Source: Megaustenia siamemsis (lineage: Eukaryota; Mollusca; Gastropoda; Stylommatophora; Ariophantidae). Taken from it: a stretch of 64,000 nucleotides of DNA. A model generated the notes under the pieces. The model worked only from the letters and a program-made list of their open reading frames with translations, ran no database searches and was not told where the DNA came from. The stretch covers positions 44,237,946 to 44,301,945 of the forward strand of contig JAVIAB010000139.1 of assembly GCA_032433765.1 (NCBI GenBank), read 5' to 3'. Below are positions 12,420 to 24,183 of the stretch, in pieces. Within the stretch, counting starts at the first letter, position 1. Each line of letters begins with the position of its first letter. The position numbers were made by a program, and so were the translations under genes.

Positions 12420-12735
12420 TGAGTTCAAAACTAGTGCAGAGACAAGAAATGTGACAAAGAATCCAAAAATATCAACTATAATCAAGTGAAAATGGTGGTC
12501 ATATGTTGCCCATGTGATGAGAAGAGAAACAAAAGAATCTAAAAGCAGACCCTCAAGTGGGAACCAGAGGGTAAAAGAAAAACAGGTCGACATAGAGAAA
12601 CGCTAAAAAGAACACTGAGGCGAGAGACAACAACAGTATGAATCAGCTCATTTGCCGAGATTGAGCAACTCGCCCAGAACACAGTTGTGTGGCATGACAC
12701 AATGCAGGTCCTGTGGAAAGTTTGACACTTAAAAG
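12420..12735 (+). mobile_element. LINE-zeta C-terminal remnant
   Basis: Broken plus-strand frames give HVMRRETKESKSRPSSGN, then TLRRETTTV, and later IEQLAQNTVVWHD. This is the order seen at the C-terminus of many non-LTR retrotransposon proteins (GHVxRM ... GR.R.TWRR ... LAQDRxxWR). It needs at least two frame changes. No target duplication is visible. Confidence 0.6.
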
Positions 12736-12780
12736 ATTGTCGGACACAAGAGTTTAGAGCTTCTGCCCTATGTGCTTTCG

Positions 12781-13054
12781 TGTCCAGATGTTTCCTTCGT
12801 GTTAGTCCAGATGTTTCCTTCGTGTTAGTCCAGATGTTTCCTTCGTGTTAGTCCCGATGTTTCCTTCGTGTTAGTCCAGATGTTTCCTTCGTGTTAGTCC
12901 AGATGTTTCCTTCGTGTTAGTCCCGATGTTTCCTTCGTGTTAGTCCAGATGTTTCCTTCGTGTTAGTCCCGATGTTTCCTTCGTGTTAGTCCAGATGTTT
13001 TCTTCGTGTTAGTCCCGATGTTTCCTTCGTGTTAGTCCAGATGTTTCCTTCGTG
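12781..13054. repeat. 23-bp minisatellite, about 12 units
   Basis: The unit is GATGTTTCCTTCGTGTTAGT plus CCA or CCC. The CCA/CCC variants alternate, suggesting expansion in blocks of two or three units. Confidence 0.96.
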
Positions 13055-13395
13055 CTGAAGTATTCCCACAATCTTCTTTCTTTCATTCTCAGCACATGAC
13101 TGAAGTATTCCCACAATCTTCTTTCTTTCATTCTCAGCACATGACTGAAGTATTCCCACAATCTTCTTTCTTTCATTCTCAGCACATGACTGAAGTATTC
13201 CCACAATCTTCTTTCTTTCATTCTCAGCACATGACTGAAGTATTCCCACAATCTTCTTTCTTTCACTCTCAGCACATGACTGAAGTATTCCCACAATCTT
13301 CTTTCTTTCACTCTCAGCACATGACTGAAGTATTCCCACAATCTTCTTTCTTTCATTCTCAGCACATGACTAAAGTATTCCCACAATCTTCTCTT
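13055..13395. repeat. 45-bp minisatellite, about 7.5 units
   Basis: The unit starts ATGACTGAAGTATTCCCACA and ends CATTCTCAGCAC. It follows the 23-bp array without a spacer. Since 45 is a multiple of three, it keeps a plus-strand frame open with a 15-residue repeat. Frames are also open on the minus strand, so coding is unlikely. Confidence 0.96.
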
Positions 13396-13457
13396 CATAC
13401 AGCTTGGCACGTATTCTTTGTTGGTTCTGAACTCTGGCAAGTATTAGTTTTGTGTGT

Positions 13458-14030
13458 TCATCATCATCATCATCATCATTGAGTGCCGTCTCCGCATCGA
13501 AGGTTGGCTACCATGGAGCGCCATTCCGCTCTGTCTCTTACTTTGATGGTGCATGTTGTCGTAGGCTGATTTGTCCATCTTTTTATGCTACTCGTCCATT
13601 TTCTATTTTATTCTGCCTCTGCATCTATTACCTTGTATTTTCCCTTCCAATATTACATTTTGGTAGGTATTTGTGTCTTTTAACATGCCCCCAAAATTTC
13701 ATTTGTCTTGTTTTAATAATGTTTAGTGGTTCTCTTTTCATTTTTAGTTTTTTTAAGACTTCATCGTTTGTTTTCTTTTCTTTCCATCCAATTCTACCTA
13801 TTCTTCTATAAATCCACATTTCAAAGGCTTCAATTTTATATTCTGTTTATTTGTCTAATACCCATGTTTCTGCAATATACAGGAATGTTGAAAAGATATA
13901 ACATTTTGCTATTCTTAGTTTTAGCCCTGGTGTTGTTTGTTTTGATGTTAGTATATTTTTCAAGGCATTAAAATTACTTTTTGTCATTCCTATTATTTTT
14001 TTTTTCAGTTGTACATTTTCCGTCACTAGT
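13458..14030 (-). mobile_element. LINE-beta (RTE-like) 3' part with (ATG)n tail
   Basis: The plus strand starts with (CAT)n at 13458-13479, which is the (ATG)n tail of a minus-strand element. The minus strand then gives a 3' UTR (GTAGCCAACCTTCGATGCGG), then KFWGHVKRH and RRIGRIGWKEKKTNDEVL, and further upstream decayed RT-thumb sequence. The same protein region is seen in the plus-strand copy at 35.6-36.3 kb. The 5' part, including the catalytic RT, is missing. Confidence 0.85.
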
Positions 14031-14237
14031 TATGTTCATTACTGAAACTCATATCAATACTATTTAAATGTATTATCTCCCTTACCTACTAACATTCCCA
14101 TTAACCCATTTTCTCAAGATCAGCTTTATATTTAGATACAGACGCACGTGGTAACAGACATAATAATAGTCATCAGTTTTAGGAAATCCCGCAGTGCCTG
14201 AAGTAATCCATTATCTGGAGTGCCATAATACAAGCAG

Positions 14238-14239
<2 letters not shown>

Positions 14240-14303
<64 letters not shown>
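14240..14303. repeat. (TA)n microsatellite
   Basis: Pure alternating TA. Confidence 0.97.
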
Positions 14304-14305
<2 letters not shown>

Positions 14306-14454
14306 CAGCCTCAGACTTATTTCAATCTCTATTTTAGAAACAATCCTCATCTCATTTGTATATGTATAAACATCATTTCAACCTCAATAACTAAAGCTTC
14401 CGGTCACATTAAATCTATCTCTACTAATATTTATTTAATTACATGTACATATAT

Positions 14455-14457
<3 letters not shown>

Positions 14458-14511
<54 letters not shown>
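14458..14511. repeat. (CA)n/(TA)n microsatellite
   Basis: Short CA run followed by TA repeat. Confidence 0.95.
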
Positions 14512-14517
<6 letters not shown>

Positions 14518-14524
14518 CATTACA

Positions 14525-15395
14525 TGTACATGTACATTCCTTGAATCTGTGAGAAAGTTCACCTATCTCGGTTCTATGGTCACAAACAATGTCTCCCTTG
14601 AAGAAGAAATAAATTCCCGAATCGGAGAGGCAGCTTCTTCATTTGGTAAACTTAAAAATAGAGTATGGGCCAACACTAATTAAACACCCTGGACTAATAT
14701 TCAAATTTACCAAAGTTGTGTGCTTAGTACACTTCTATACGGATCAGAAATTTGGACCACCAATGCAGAGCAGGAGTAAAGTTTAAACAGCTTTCATGTA
14801 CGTTGACTTCGTAAGATTATGAACATCAAATGGCAGGACAAAGTAACTAACTCTAATGTCTTACAACGAGCCAAACTCCGATCCATCATGGCAACACTTA
14901 GGATTCGCAGACTAAGGTGGCTGGGCCATGTAAGAAGAATGACAAACAATCGTATTCCCACAAAAATATTGTATGGCGAACTTAAGGACGAAAAGAGACC
15001 AAAGGGCAGACCAGTGCTGAGACATAAGGATGTTTGCAGGGCTTCCTTGTGGGAATTTTTTTATCAGTGAAAGAAACTGAGAAAATGTGGCTGCAGATGT
15101 AGCACATGGAGAACAAATATAAAAAATTGCACGGCAACTTTCGAGGCAGTGCTGATATCAAATTCAAAAGACAAAATGCGCAAAAGAAAAGAGACAAGGC
15201 CAGGTACCGCAAAAACACCTTGCTCGTTCTGTGGACGGATCTGTCTGTCCAGGATTTACAAATTCAACAACTAGAGAAGCTGTTCAGTAAAGCAGCACCC
15301 ACTATGAGACACTAATGCTTTACCAAACTACTGACTTATCATGATTGCTTGCTACCAACCGTCTGCCAAGACGTCAAAGGCCATATGCATGCACA
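14525..15395 (+). mobile_element. LINE-delta fragment: RT thumb to C-terminal finger
   Basis: Plus-strand frames give RKFTYLGSMVTNNVSLEEEI, STLLYGSEIWTTNAEQE, then from 14819 an open frame with RRLRWLGHVRRMTNNRIPT and ILYGELKDEKRPKGRPVLR. Further on, in another frame, comes a cysteine motif (CSFCGRICLSR). This is the region downstream of the YADD box in non-LTR retrotransposon proteins. Several stops and frameshifts are present. The 3' UTR phrase GATTGCTTGCTACCAACCGT recurs in the copies at 44.9 and 60 kb. Confidence 0.88.
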
Positions 15396-15679
15396 TAAAT
15401 AATCTTCTCGTCATGCACAAACATCAGTCTGTCAAAGCTGTAGTGCCTGGCACTAGGCAACGTGTAAAAAACCAAATAATGGGAGAGGAGAGCGTAGTTG
15501 ATAAAAGACAAGTTGAGTGGACAACATGAAGTAATGGACAGGTCCTGCCAACGTTAGTTGCTCACACTAGAGCAGCCGCAAACAGAGAGGAGTGACAGTT
15601 AGCTATAGCATTTAATGTTGCATCATTAACCACGAGGATTTCCAGAGACAGAAACAAAGACTGAAAGAATGAAATACTC

Positions 15680-16055
<376 letters not shown>

Positions 16056-16448
16056 AAGGAAAGGAAGAAAAACCTCTATATTATTATCGCTCTGACAAAG
16101 AAAAAGGTGAGCAGGAGTTCGAACCACGGTCGGTTCATAAAAAGTGTTTCCTTTCACTGTTGAAAGAAAAAGAAGCTAATGTGACCATCCCCTTGTAACG
16201 ACTGCACTGGGCTTACTGTCCTCATTATTCAGCACCATTATAAAACCTCGGCACACCCCAAAAGAATAACAACAGTCTCGACAGTAAGTTTTGGAGAGAC
16301 ATGGTAACCTAAGCCAGCAGTCACGGCTTTTGATGATGATACGTGCAACTCTTATTAATTGTATAAAATCCACCCACCCCCCCCCCCTCCTCCTCAATCC
16401 TGCAGTAATGATATTGTAACAAAGTGAAAACCACATGTGTCACGTGAC
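16056..16448. other. No gene; short C-tract
   Basis: Contains a CCCACCC/C-run near 16373-16390; otherwise nothing can be supported. Confidence 0.5.
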
Positions 16449-16466
16449 ATCTCTCTCTCTCTCTCT

Positions 16467-16504
<38 letters not shown>
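16449..16504. repeat. (CT)n microsatellite
   Basis: CT repeat with one interruption. Confidence 0.97.
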
Positions 16505-16506
<2 letters not shown>

Positions 16507-16819
16507 GATCAAGTCTCAATCAGAGTAGGATTCCAGACTCTATCATGAAGTCAGCTGTCTGTTTAAGCGAATTGATTGCCCCATATAGTTTCTCTTCCAG
16601 GGAGGTGGGTGTAGACCACATTGCTCTTCTCAGGTCTTCTAGTTTCATTCAGTGATTATGTGTGTTGTCTTCCCATATAATCGTTGGGTGGGACTGAAAG
16701 AAGGTGCTGGACAATATTGTCTGTTGTCTCTGTACCACAGACTACCACATGATCCCACAAAGAATTGTTTCACGTGAGCCTAAACAAGATTATTTGAAAC
16801 ATTGACAAACGCTGACATG
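16505..16819. other. No feature recognised
   Basis: No coding or repeat signal that can be supported. Confidence 0.5.
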
Positions 16820-17165
16820 TTGTATATGTTACTTTTTTAAGTATATACAATCACATTTTTATTATATGTTACTTTTATAAGTATATACAATTACATTTTT
16901 ATTATATGTTACTTTTATAAGTATATACAATTACATTTTTATTATATGTTACATTTTAAGTATATACGATTCCATTTCTAGTATATGTTACATTATACGT
17001 ATATACGATTCCATTTATAGTATATGTTACATTATACGTATATACGATTCCATTTATAGTATATGTTACATTATACGTATATACGATTCCATTTGTAGTA
17101 TATGTTACATTATAAGTATATACGATTCCATTTCTTGTGTATGGTACATTATACGTATATATGAT
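16820..17165. repeat. 39/40-bp minisatellite, about 9 units
   Basis: The left half has a 40-bp unit with TTACTTTTATAAGTATATAC. The right half has a 39-bp unit with TTACATTATACGTATATACG. Two related sub-arrays have therefore been homogenised separately. Confidence 0.93.
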
Positions 17166-17820
17166 TCAATTTAAAGTGAAAAACAGCCTAACTGTTCATG
17201 AAATAATTGTTTTAGTAAACAGCTGTCTCATTTATTGAGGAAAGCATTGTCTTAGTAACTAGATATATTGATTTACTGAGAAAAATAATTGTTTCAACCA
17301 CAGACTTTATCTGATTGACTAACTACAACACAGCCAATCAAATAAACACTCAGGTAGGTAACGCAGACAGACATACATATATATATATACCATTGAGAAA
17401 TAAAGAGGCAAACAGAAAGACTTAAATACAAACAATCAGACAGACTTACTTATAGACTTGATAGAGAGACTGAGAGATGAACAGATTCAATAATGAATAG
17501 TCAACAAAAGATCAGAGAGACAGCCAGACAGGGAAATACAGGAGGCAGGCATGCAGATCAACATAAATATAGACATATAGGCATAGAGACAGACAAATAG
17601 ATACAGTCTCTTAAAATAAGTGAGTAAAACGTCCCGTTTTTTTTAAATTTAAATTCGTTATAACAAAACCTACGTCACAGCAATCATACCCTGATTGCAT
17701 GCTGACGAGAACTTTCGTCAATCATATGAACAAAACCTCAAAAAAATTAGCACATTAGACCTGTTAAAAACTGGCGAGACAAAACAACCCAATAATAATT
17801 TTGATGTTACGAAAAATATA
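17166..17820. other. Cryptic GACA/GATA-type simple sequence; no gene
   Basis: From about 17350 to 17605, scattered CAGACAGAC, ATAGACA and AGAGAC phrases form a low-complexity tract like the flanks of the first GATA array. The rest is unremarkable. Confidence 0.55.
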
Positions 17821-17841
17821 CAGTCGAACCTGGTCTTAGGA
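17821..17841 (+). repeat. Tigger left terminal inverted repeat
   Basis: CAGTCGAACCTGGTCTTAGG; pairs with 20194-20214 apart from one extra G and one change. Confidence 0.88.
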
Positions 17842-18343
17842 CCACCTGTTTAAAGCGTTTCCCTGGTTATAGGACCGGGTCTACAATTTCCCCGAGTTTT
17901 TTACTATATGCTAACACTGATTACGGCGCTCACCGTATGACGCGACCAGAGACCAGGCTAATTAACCGCCGCCAATGTTATTTATCCCGTTTACGACGAC
18001 CAGCCAGTCCTTCGTCTCGCTGGGAGCCATAAACGATCGACACAGGTGTCTACAGGTGTCGATGTTTTCCCGTATTTAGTGAGTCCCAGATTACAGTGGG
18101 ACGTGTTACGTTTATCAGTCAATACTGGTGTGAGAAACACGGCAGACACAGATCTATGATTCGTGAAGTGACATCACTTCGCGGTTCCGTCTAGACCAGA
18201 GTAGACCATTGCGTGGCCCGTATAAATTACAGGAATTAACTAAAGAATTAGTCATTGCCCGCTTAGAGTGTATTCACGTACATGTACAGTATCTCAGTGA
18301 ATTATTTTTGTGGATTTTAAAAGTGTTACACACAATATAGGAA

Positions 18344-19930
18344 ATGGCCAGTGTCAAAAGTGTAAAACCAAAAGCATTAACGCTGGAAGAACGAATATCA
18401 GTGATTCGACAAAATCAGCAAGGTAAAAGTTCGCGATTATTGGCAGAACAGTTTGGAGTGGGAAAGACACAGATTTTACGTACGTTAAAGAGAAAAGCCG
18501 AGTATATGAATGACTTTGAAAATAATGCACCAAGTATGAAAAGAAGGAATAGCAGGAAAACGGAAATGAAGACATAAATACACTTTGTTGGAAATGGTGT
18601 CAATCAGCACTTGCACGAAAAATTCCGTTATCTGGGCCGATGATCAAAGAACGAGCTTTATAGTTTGCAAAAGAATTGGAAAACTCAGTCTTTAAAGCAT
18701 CGAACGGCTGGTTAGAGGCCTTCATTAAAAGACACAATCTTGTGTTTGGTAAGCAATGTGGCGAAGTCGGTGATTCAGATATGAGTGCTGCGGCTGACTG
18801 GACTTCTAAATTATCCGAGATATGCTATGGTTACGCTGCTCAAGACATTTTTAATTTAGATGAAACCGGGTTATTTTTCAAAGCGACTACGGACAAAACA
18901 TTTTTTGTCAAAGGAGAAAAATGCGCTGGGGGTAAAAAAAGCAAAGAGCGAATAACAGTGATGCTATGCACTAACATGTTGGGGGAACGAGAACCGGCTT
19001 TAGTGATTGGGAAAGCAGCTAACCCTAGGATTTTTAAAAACATCAACATAAACACACTGCCAGTGATTTACAGAAACAACAAAAAGGCATGGATGACTGC
19101 AGCTATATTTGAAGATTGGCTGAAAAGTTTTGACCGTAAGATGCAGAAAAAAAAGCGTCACATTATTTTATTTGTTGACAACGCTACCTGTCATCCCAAG
19201 ATCGAACTACAGAATGTTAAGCTGCAGTTTCTGCCACCCAACACAACTGCATTAGTTCAACCCCTAGACCAGGGTGTCATTCAGACATTTAAATTAAAGT
19301 TTAGACAAAAACAGCTTTTACATCTTATCACAGTCATGGAATCAAACAAGGATGCTTCCGGAACCGAACTCATGAAACAGGTCAATTTACTGGATGTAGT
19401 CTACTGGATTGCTGCAGCATGGAAAGAAGTGGACAACTCAACCATCCTTAAGTGTTTCTGTAAAGCAGGTTTTCATTGTCCTGCTGAAACACACGCATAT
19501 TCTCTGACGCACATGGAATCTGCATCAAAGACCGACGTGCAAATTGTTTCTACTGCAATTTCTACTGCTTTGGATAACCTTTCAAAGAATTGTTTGGATA
19601 CCAATTGACAGACATCTCCATGATTGATTCAGGGCTCCAAACTTGCAACACAATAGAAACAAACTGGGATCTTCCTGCCACTGCAATTTTAGCTGCTGAG
19701 GATGTGAATAGTGAATCAGACAACGAACAAGATTCTACTGACATTGAGAAACATACACTATCGCAGATGCACATAATGCTTTGGAGCTTCTGCGCACCTA
19801 TTCAATAACAAACGGGAGATCTGACATACTAGACGTTATCATGGACTTGAGAGAAAAATTGAACTTATCGTTTATTTCATCTGTCAAACAACAGACTACC
19901 ATATTGGATTTTTTTTCAAGTCAAAAGTGA
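18344..19930 (+). pseudogene. Tigger/pogo transposase, three lesions
   Basis: A DDE transposase in four pieces. The N-terminus (18344 to about 18557) has a Psq/CENP-B-type helix-turn-helix (TLEERISVIRQNQQGKSSRL, then LAEQFGVGKTQILR). A frameshift near 18558 and a TAG at 18661-18663 follow. The main frame 18676-19608 holds the second DNA-binding domain (GWLEAFIKRHNL) and the catalytic residues in FNLDETG, FVDNATCH and QPLDQGV. Twenty-nine residues lie between the last two aspartates (DD29D, as in Tigger). After a frameshift near 19600 comes an acidic tail, ending in QTTILDFF at 19892-19915, before the TGA at 19928-19930. That motif fits the PCNA-binding PIP box (Q-x-x-I/L/M-x-x-F-F) known from pogo transposase. 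Lesions make this copy inactive. Confidence 0.93.
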
Positions 19931-20193
19931 TACATGTACAGTATAAGTGGAATCTGTGTATGTGTGTTTTATTTTTGTGTGTTTAACTATCGTGTTTTAT
20001 GAAAAGTGTCCAACCAGTGGCTATTGTAGACCGACATGTGCACTATGTTCTACTCATGGATTACGCTGATTTGCAGGTTAGTTTTCATAGTGCTTAGGAT
20101 AAAATTTTTTTTATCGCTCTATTTATTATGTGAAACCTGTGAGGCAGGACCACCTGTCCTATGGGACCAGTTTTTGAAAGTCCCGTGAATGGT

Positions 20194-20214
20194 CGCCTTA
20201 GACAGGTTCGACTG
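20194..20214 (-). repeat. Tigger right terminal inverted repeat
   Basis: CCTTAGACAGGTTCGACTG at the end, followed by TA. Confidence 0.88.
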
Positions 20215-20216
20215 TA

Positions 20217-20683
20217 CATGGAAAAAAAAAATCAAACAGACGAAAATGACAGCCTAAAGTGAAAAGAATGTACCAAATCTTAAGAAGAAACAACATAAAT
20301 CTGTAGGGATAAAACTGATCAAACAACGTGTTTTTTTGCCTCGTCGACAGATCAATTTCTTTCGAAACACTGAATGCGTTTACTGGCTTGTTTTAAAAGC
20401 TTTAACTGAAATGGTGAAGCAGAACGTGTCTTGGGGCGCCTAGGCGGGACAGAAATGTGTCTTTATAGATTTACGATTTATCTTGACGTAGCCCACAAAT
20501 GAAGCAATTTTCTTTGTCAAAGTAGGTCACGGTCTCATTTTGAAGTGACGCAATCAGAACTAGAGCAGCGGTTTGTAAGGTTACAGGACATTTCAGTCGC
20601 CTAACTAAAGGATAGTACTAGACACTGTTTCAAAATGTTTCAAAAATGGCAACCTCCCTTTTTGAAACCTTTTACCTCTTTTT
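20217..20683. other. No feature recognised
   Basis: Unique-looking sequence between the Tigger element and the large 31-bp array. Confidence 0.5.
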
Positions 20684-23372
20684 ATAACAGTCAGGTAACC
20701 TACTATCCATCTTACTTCAGTCAAGTAACCCGTCACTCCATCTTACAGCAGTCAAATAACCCGCCACTTCAACTTACAAGCCAAATAGCCCGTCACTCCA
20801 ACTTACAAAAGTCAAGTAACATGTCACTCCATCTCACAACAGTCAAGTAACCCGTTACTCCATCTCACAACAATCAAGTAACCCGAACACCATCAAACAG
20901 CAGTCAAGGAACCCACCACTCCATCTTACAACAGTCAAGTAACTCATCACTCATCTTACAGCATTCAAGTAACTCGTCAAAACATCTGACAACAGTCAAG
21001 TAACTCGTCACAACATCTTACAGCAGTCAGTTAACCCGTCACTTCATCTTACAACAGTCAAGTAACTCGTCACTCCATCTTACATCAGTCAAGTAACCCA
21101 CCATTCCATCTTACAGTAATCAAGTAACGTGTCACACCATCTGACAACAGTCAAGTAACTCGTCACAATATCTTACAGCAGTAAGTTAACCGTCACTCCA
21201 CTTTGCAGCAGTCAATTTACACATCACACCTTCTTACAACAGACACGTAACTCGTCACACCTTCCTACAGCAGTCAGTTTACCTGTCACTCCATCTTACA
21301 GCAGTCAAGTAATTCGTCACTCCACCTTACAACAGTCAAGTAACTCGTCACACCTTTCTACAGCAGTCAGTTTATCTGTCACTCCATCTTACAGCAGTCA
21401 AGTAACTCGTCAGTCCACCTTAAAACAGTCAAGTAACTCGTCACTCGATCTTACAGCAGTCAGTTTGCATGTCACTCCATCTTACAGCAGTCAAGTAACT
21501 CGTCACTCCACCTTACAACAGACAATTTACCCATCACACCTTCCAACAGCTGTCAGTCTACCTGTCACTACATCTTACAGCAGTCAAGAACTCGTCACTC
21601 TACCTTACAACAGTCAAGTAACTCGTCACACCTTCCTACAGCAGTCAGTTTACCTGTTACTCCATCTTACAGCAGTCAAGTAACTCGTCACTCCACCTTA
21701 AAACAGTCAAGTAACTCGTCATTCCACCTTACAACAGTCAAGTAACTCGTCACTCCATTTTACAGCAGTCAGTTTACCTGTCACTCCATCTTACAGCAGT
21801 CAAGGAATTCGTTACTCCACCTCATAACAGTCAAGTAACTCGTCACACCATCTAACAGCATTCAGGTAATTCGTCACTCCATCTTACAGCAGTCAAGTAA
21901 CTCGTCACTCCACAATACAACAGTCAAGTAACTCGTCACACCATCTAACAGCATTCAGGTAATTTGTCACTCCATCTTACAGCAGTCAAGTAACTCGTCA
22001 CTCCACAATACAACAGTCAAGTAACTCGTCACTCCACCTTACAACAGTCAAGTAACTCGTCACTCCATTTTACAGCAGTCAGTTACCTGTCACTCCACCT
22101 TACAGCAGTCAAGTAACTCGTCACTCCACTTCATAACAGTCAAGTAACTCGTCACACCATCTAACAGCATTCAGGTAATTCGTCACTCCATCTTATATAA
22201 GTCAAGTAACTCGTCACTCCATCTTACAGCAGTCAAATAACTCGTCACCCCAACTTACAACAGTCAAGTAACCCGTCACAAACTTTTACAACAGTCATGT
22301 AACCCGTCACTCTATTTTACATAAGTCATGTGACCCGTCTACAACAGTCAAATAACCCGTCACTCTATCTTACAACATTCATATAACTCGTCATTTTATC
22401 TTACAACATTCAAGTAACCTATCACTCCATCTTACAACGTTCAAGTATTGTGCCACTCCATCTAACAACAGTCAAGTAACCTGTCACACCATCTTACAAC
22501 ATTCAAGTAACTCGTCATTCTATCTTACAACATTCAAGTAACCCGTCACACCATCTTATAACATTAAAGTAACCTGTCACTCCATCTTACAACAGTCAAG
22601 TAACCCGTAACACCATCTTACAAGATTCAAGTAACCTGTCACTCCATCTTACAACAGTCAAGTAACCCGTCACACCATCTTACAAGATTCAAGTAACCTG
22701 TCACACCATCTTACAACATTCAAGTAACTTGTCACACCATCTTATAACATTCAAGCAACCTGTCACACCATCTTACAACAGTCAAGTAACCTGTTACTCC
22801 ATCTTACAACAGTCAAGTAACCTGTTACTCCATCTTACAACAGTCAAGTAACCTGTCACACCATCTTACAACATTCAAGTAACCCGTCACTCCATCTTCT
22901 AACAGTCAAGTAACCTATCACTCCATCTTACAACAATCAAGTAACCTGTCACACCATCTTACAATATTCAAGTAACCCGTCACTCCATCTTACAACAGTC
23001 AAGTAACCTGTTACTCCATCTTACAACAGTCAAGTAACCTGTTACTCCATCTTACAACAGTCAAGTAACCTGTTACTCCATCTTACAACAGTCAAGTAAC
23101 CTGTTACTCCATCTTACTACAGTCAAGTAACCTGTCACACCATCTTACAATAGTCAAGTAACCTGTTACTCCATCTTACAACAGTTAAGAATCTGTCACA
23201 CCATCTTACAACAGTCAAGTAACCTGTTACTCCATCTTACAACAGTCAAGAATCTGTCACACCATCTTACAACAGTCAAGTAACCTGTTACTCCATCTTA
23301 CAACAGTCAAGTAACCTGTTACTCCATCTTACAACAGTCAAGAATCTGTCACACCATCTTACATCAGTCAAG
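20684..23372. repeat. 31-bp satellite, about 87 units (2.7 kb)
   Basis: The unit is TACTCCATCTTACAACAGTC followed by AAGTAACCTGT. The left end is diverged. The centre has a CAGCAGTCAAGTAACTCGTC subtype. The right end has a nearly uniform CAACAGTCAAGTAACCTGTT subtype, sometimes alternating with a shortened 27-bp unit (AGTCAAGAATCTGTCAC). There is no long ORF across it, in contrast to other arrays. Confidence 0.97.
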
Positions 23373-23578
23373 CGATTGATGATCATATGGTACGAGTAAC
23401 CTCCGATTACTTTTCATAAAAACCAAGTAACCAGGTAACTCCTATTAAACAGAATTTCATTAAAAGGAAAAATAATTTAACCTAGAAAATGTTTATTTGT
23501 GTATTATCACAAAATTGAACCACTCCTAAAATATGTCAAGTGTCAGAACAAGCAGAACGTAGTAAACCCTGAACATAA

Positions 23579-23836
23579 AAGTAAAAGTAAAGTACCCCCG
23601 TCACGCCAAGTGGCGTATAGGGAATATGGTGTTAGTGACCGTACATTTTACAGACCTTCAGTACATTATTTTTGGGGTAATGTGGTCGGTATTACGCTCG
23701 TGCCGCTTTACTTTCCCATAAAAAAAATACAGTACCCATTAAAGGCTGGGTGAACCGGAAGCCGTCGGTTGGGATCGAACCTGACCCCTTGTCCTTTGTT
23801 GTCTAGTTCACTAACCACTGAGCTATCGCGGCTCCC
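23579..23836 (-). mobile_element. SINE-A copy, full length
   Basis: Complete from the AGTAAAGTACCCCCGTCACG tail (left) to the GCTATCGCGGCTCCC head (right). The B box is seen as GGGATCGAAC and the A box as CCACTGAGCTA. Confidence 0.95.
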
Positions 23837-24177
23837 AAACCCTGAACATATTCACCCACAAATACAGCAAATGTATTCTCTCTGCGCTAAAATGACAGCT
23901 CAATGTTGAAACCAGTAGTAGCTGTATGAAAGTTATAACAAAGAAATGTCAATCAGACAAAGATAATGTGCATTCTATCAGTAGCTGGAAAGAACTCATA
24001 CAGATAGCAAATAATAGCAAGCCTTTATGAGAAATTAGCATATCTCTTAAGCGTGAAAATTAACACAATCTGCATGGAAGATGTCAGAGACTCATACCTG
24101 ACCGCTTGCGCCTGGCTTGTGAGCCTGAACCATCCAGTACTAATCCAACTTTTCAGGGAGCCTCTAGATAAAAACTA
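23837..24177. other. No feature; possibly the lost 5' part of the next element
   Basis: I cannot find a terminal inverted repeat or an N-terminal helix-turn-helix frame here for the transposase that follows. Confidence 0.4.
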
Positions 24178-24183
24178 TTGGGA

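Larger units (their letters stand above)
17821..20214 (+). mobile_element. Tigger/pogo DNA transposon, near full length
   Basis: About 2.39 kb with CAGTCGAACCTG at the left end and its inverted copy CAGGTTCGACTG at the right, each flanked by TA. The terminal repeats are imperfect (roughly 20 bp: CAGTCGAACCTG[G]TCTWAGG). Subterminal GGACCACCTG occurs near both ends. It carries one transposase gene with three lesions. Confidence 0.93.

Noticed and set aside
20684..23372. CRISPR-like array of ~30-bp repeats
   Set aside because: The repeats are contiguous with no unique spacers, there are no cas genes, and the context is a eukaryotic genome. The same applies to the other arrays.
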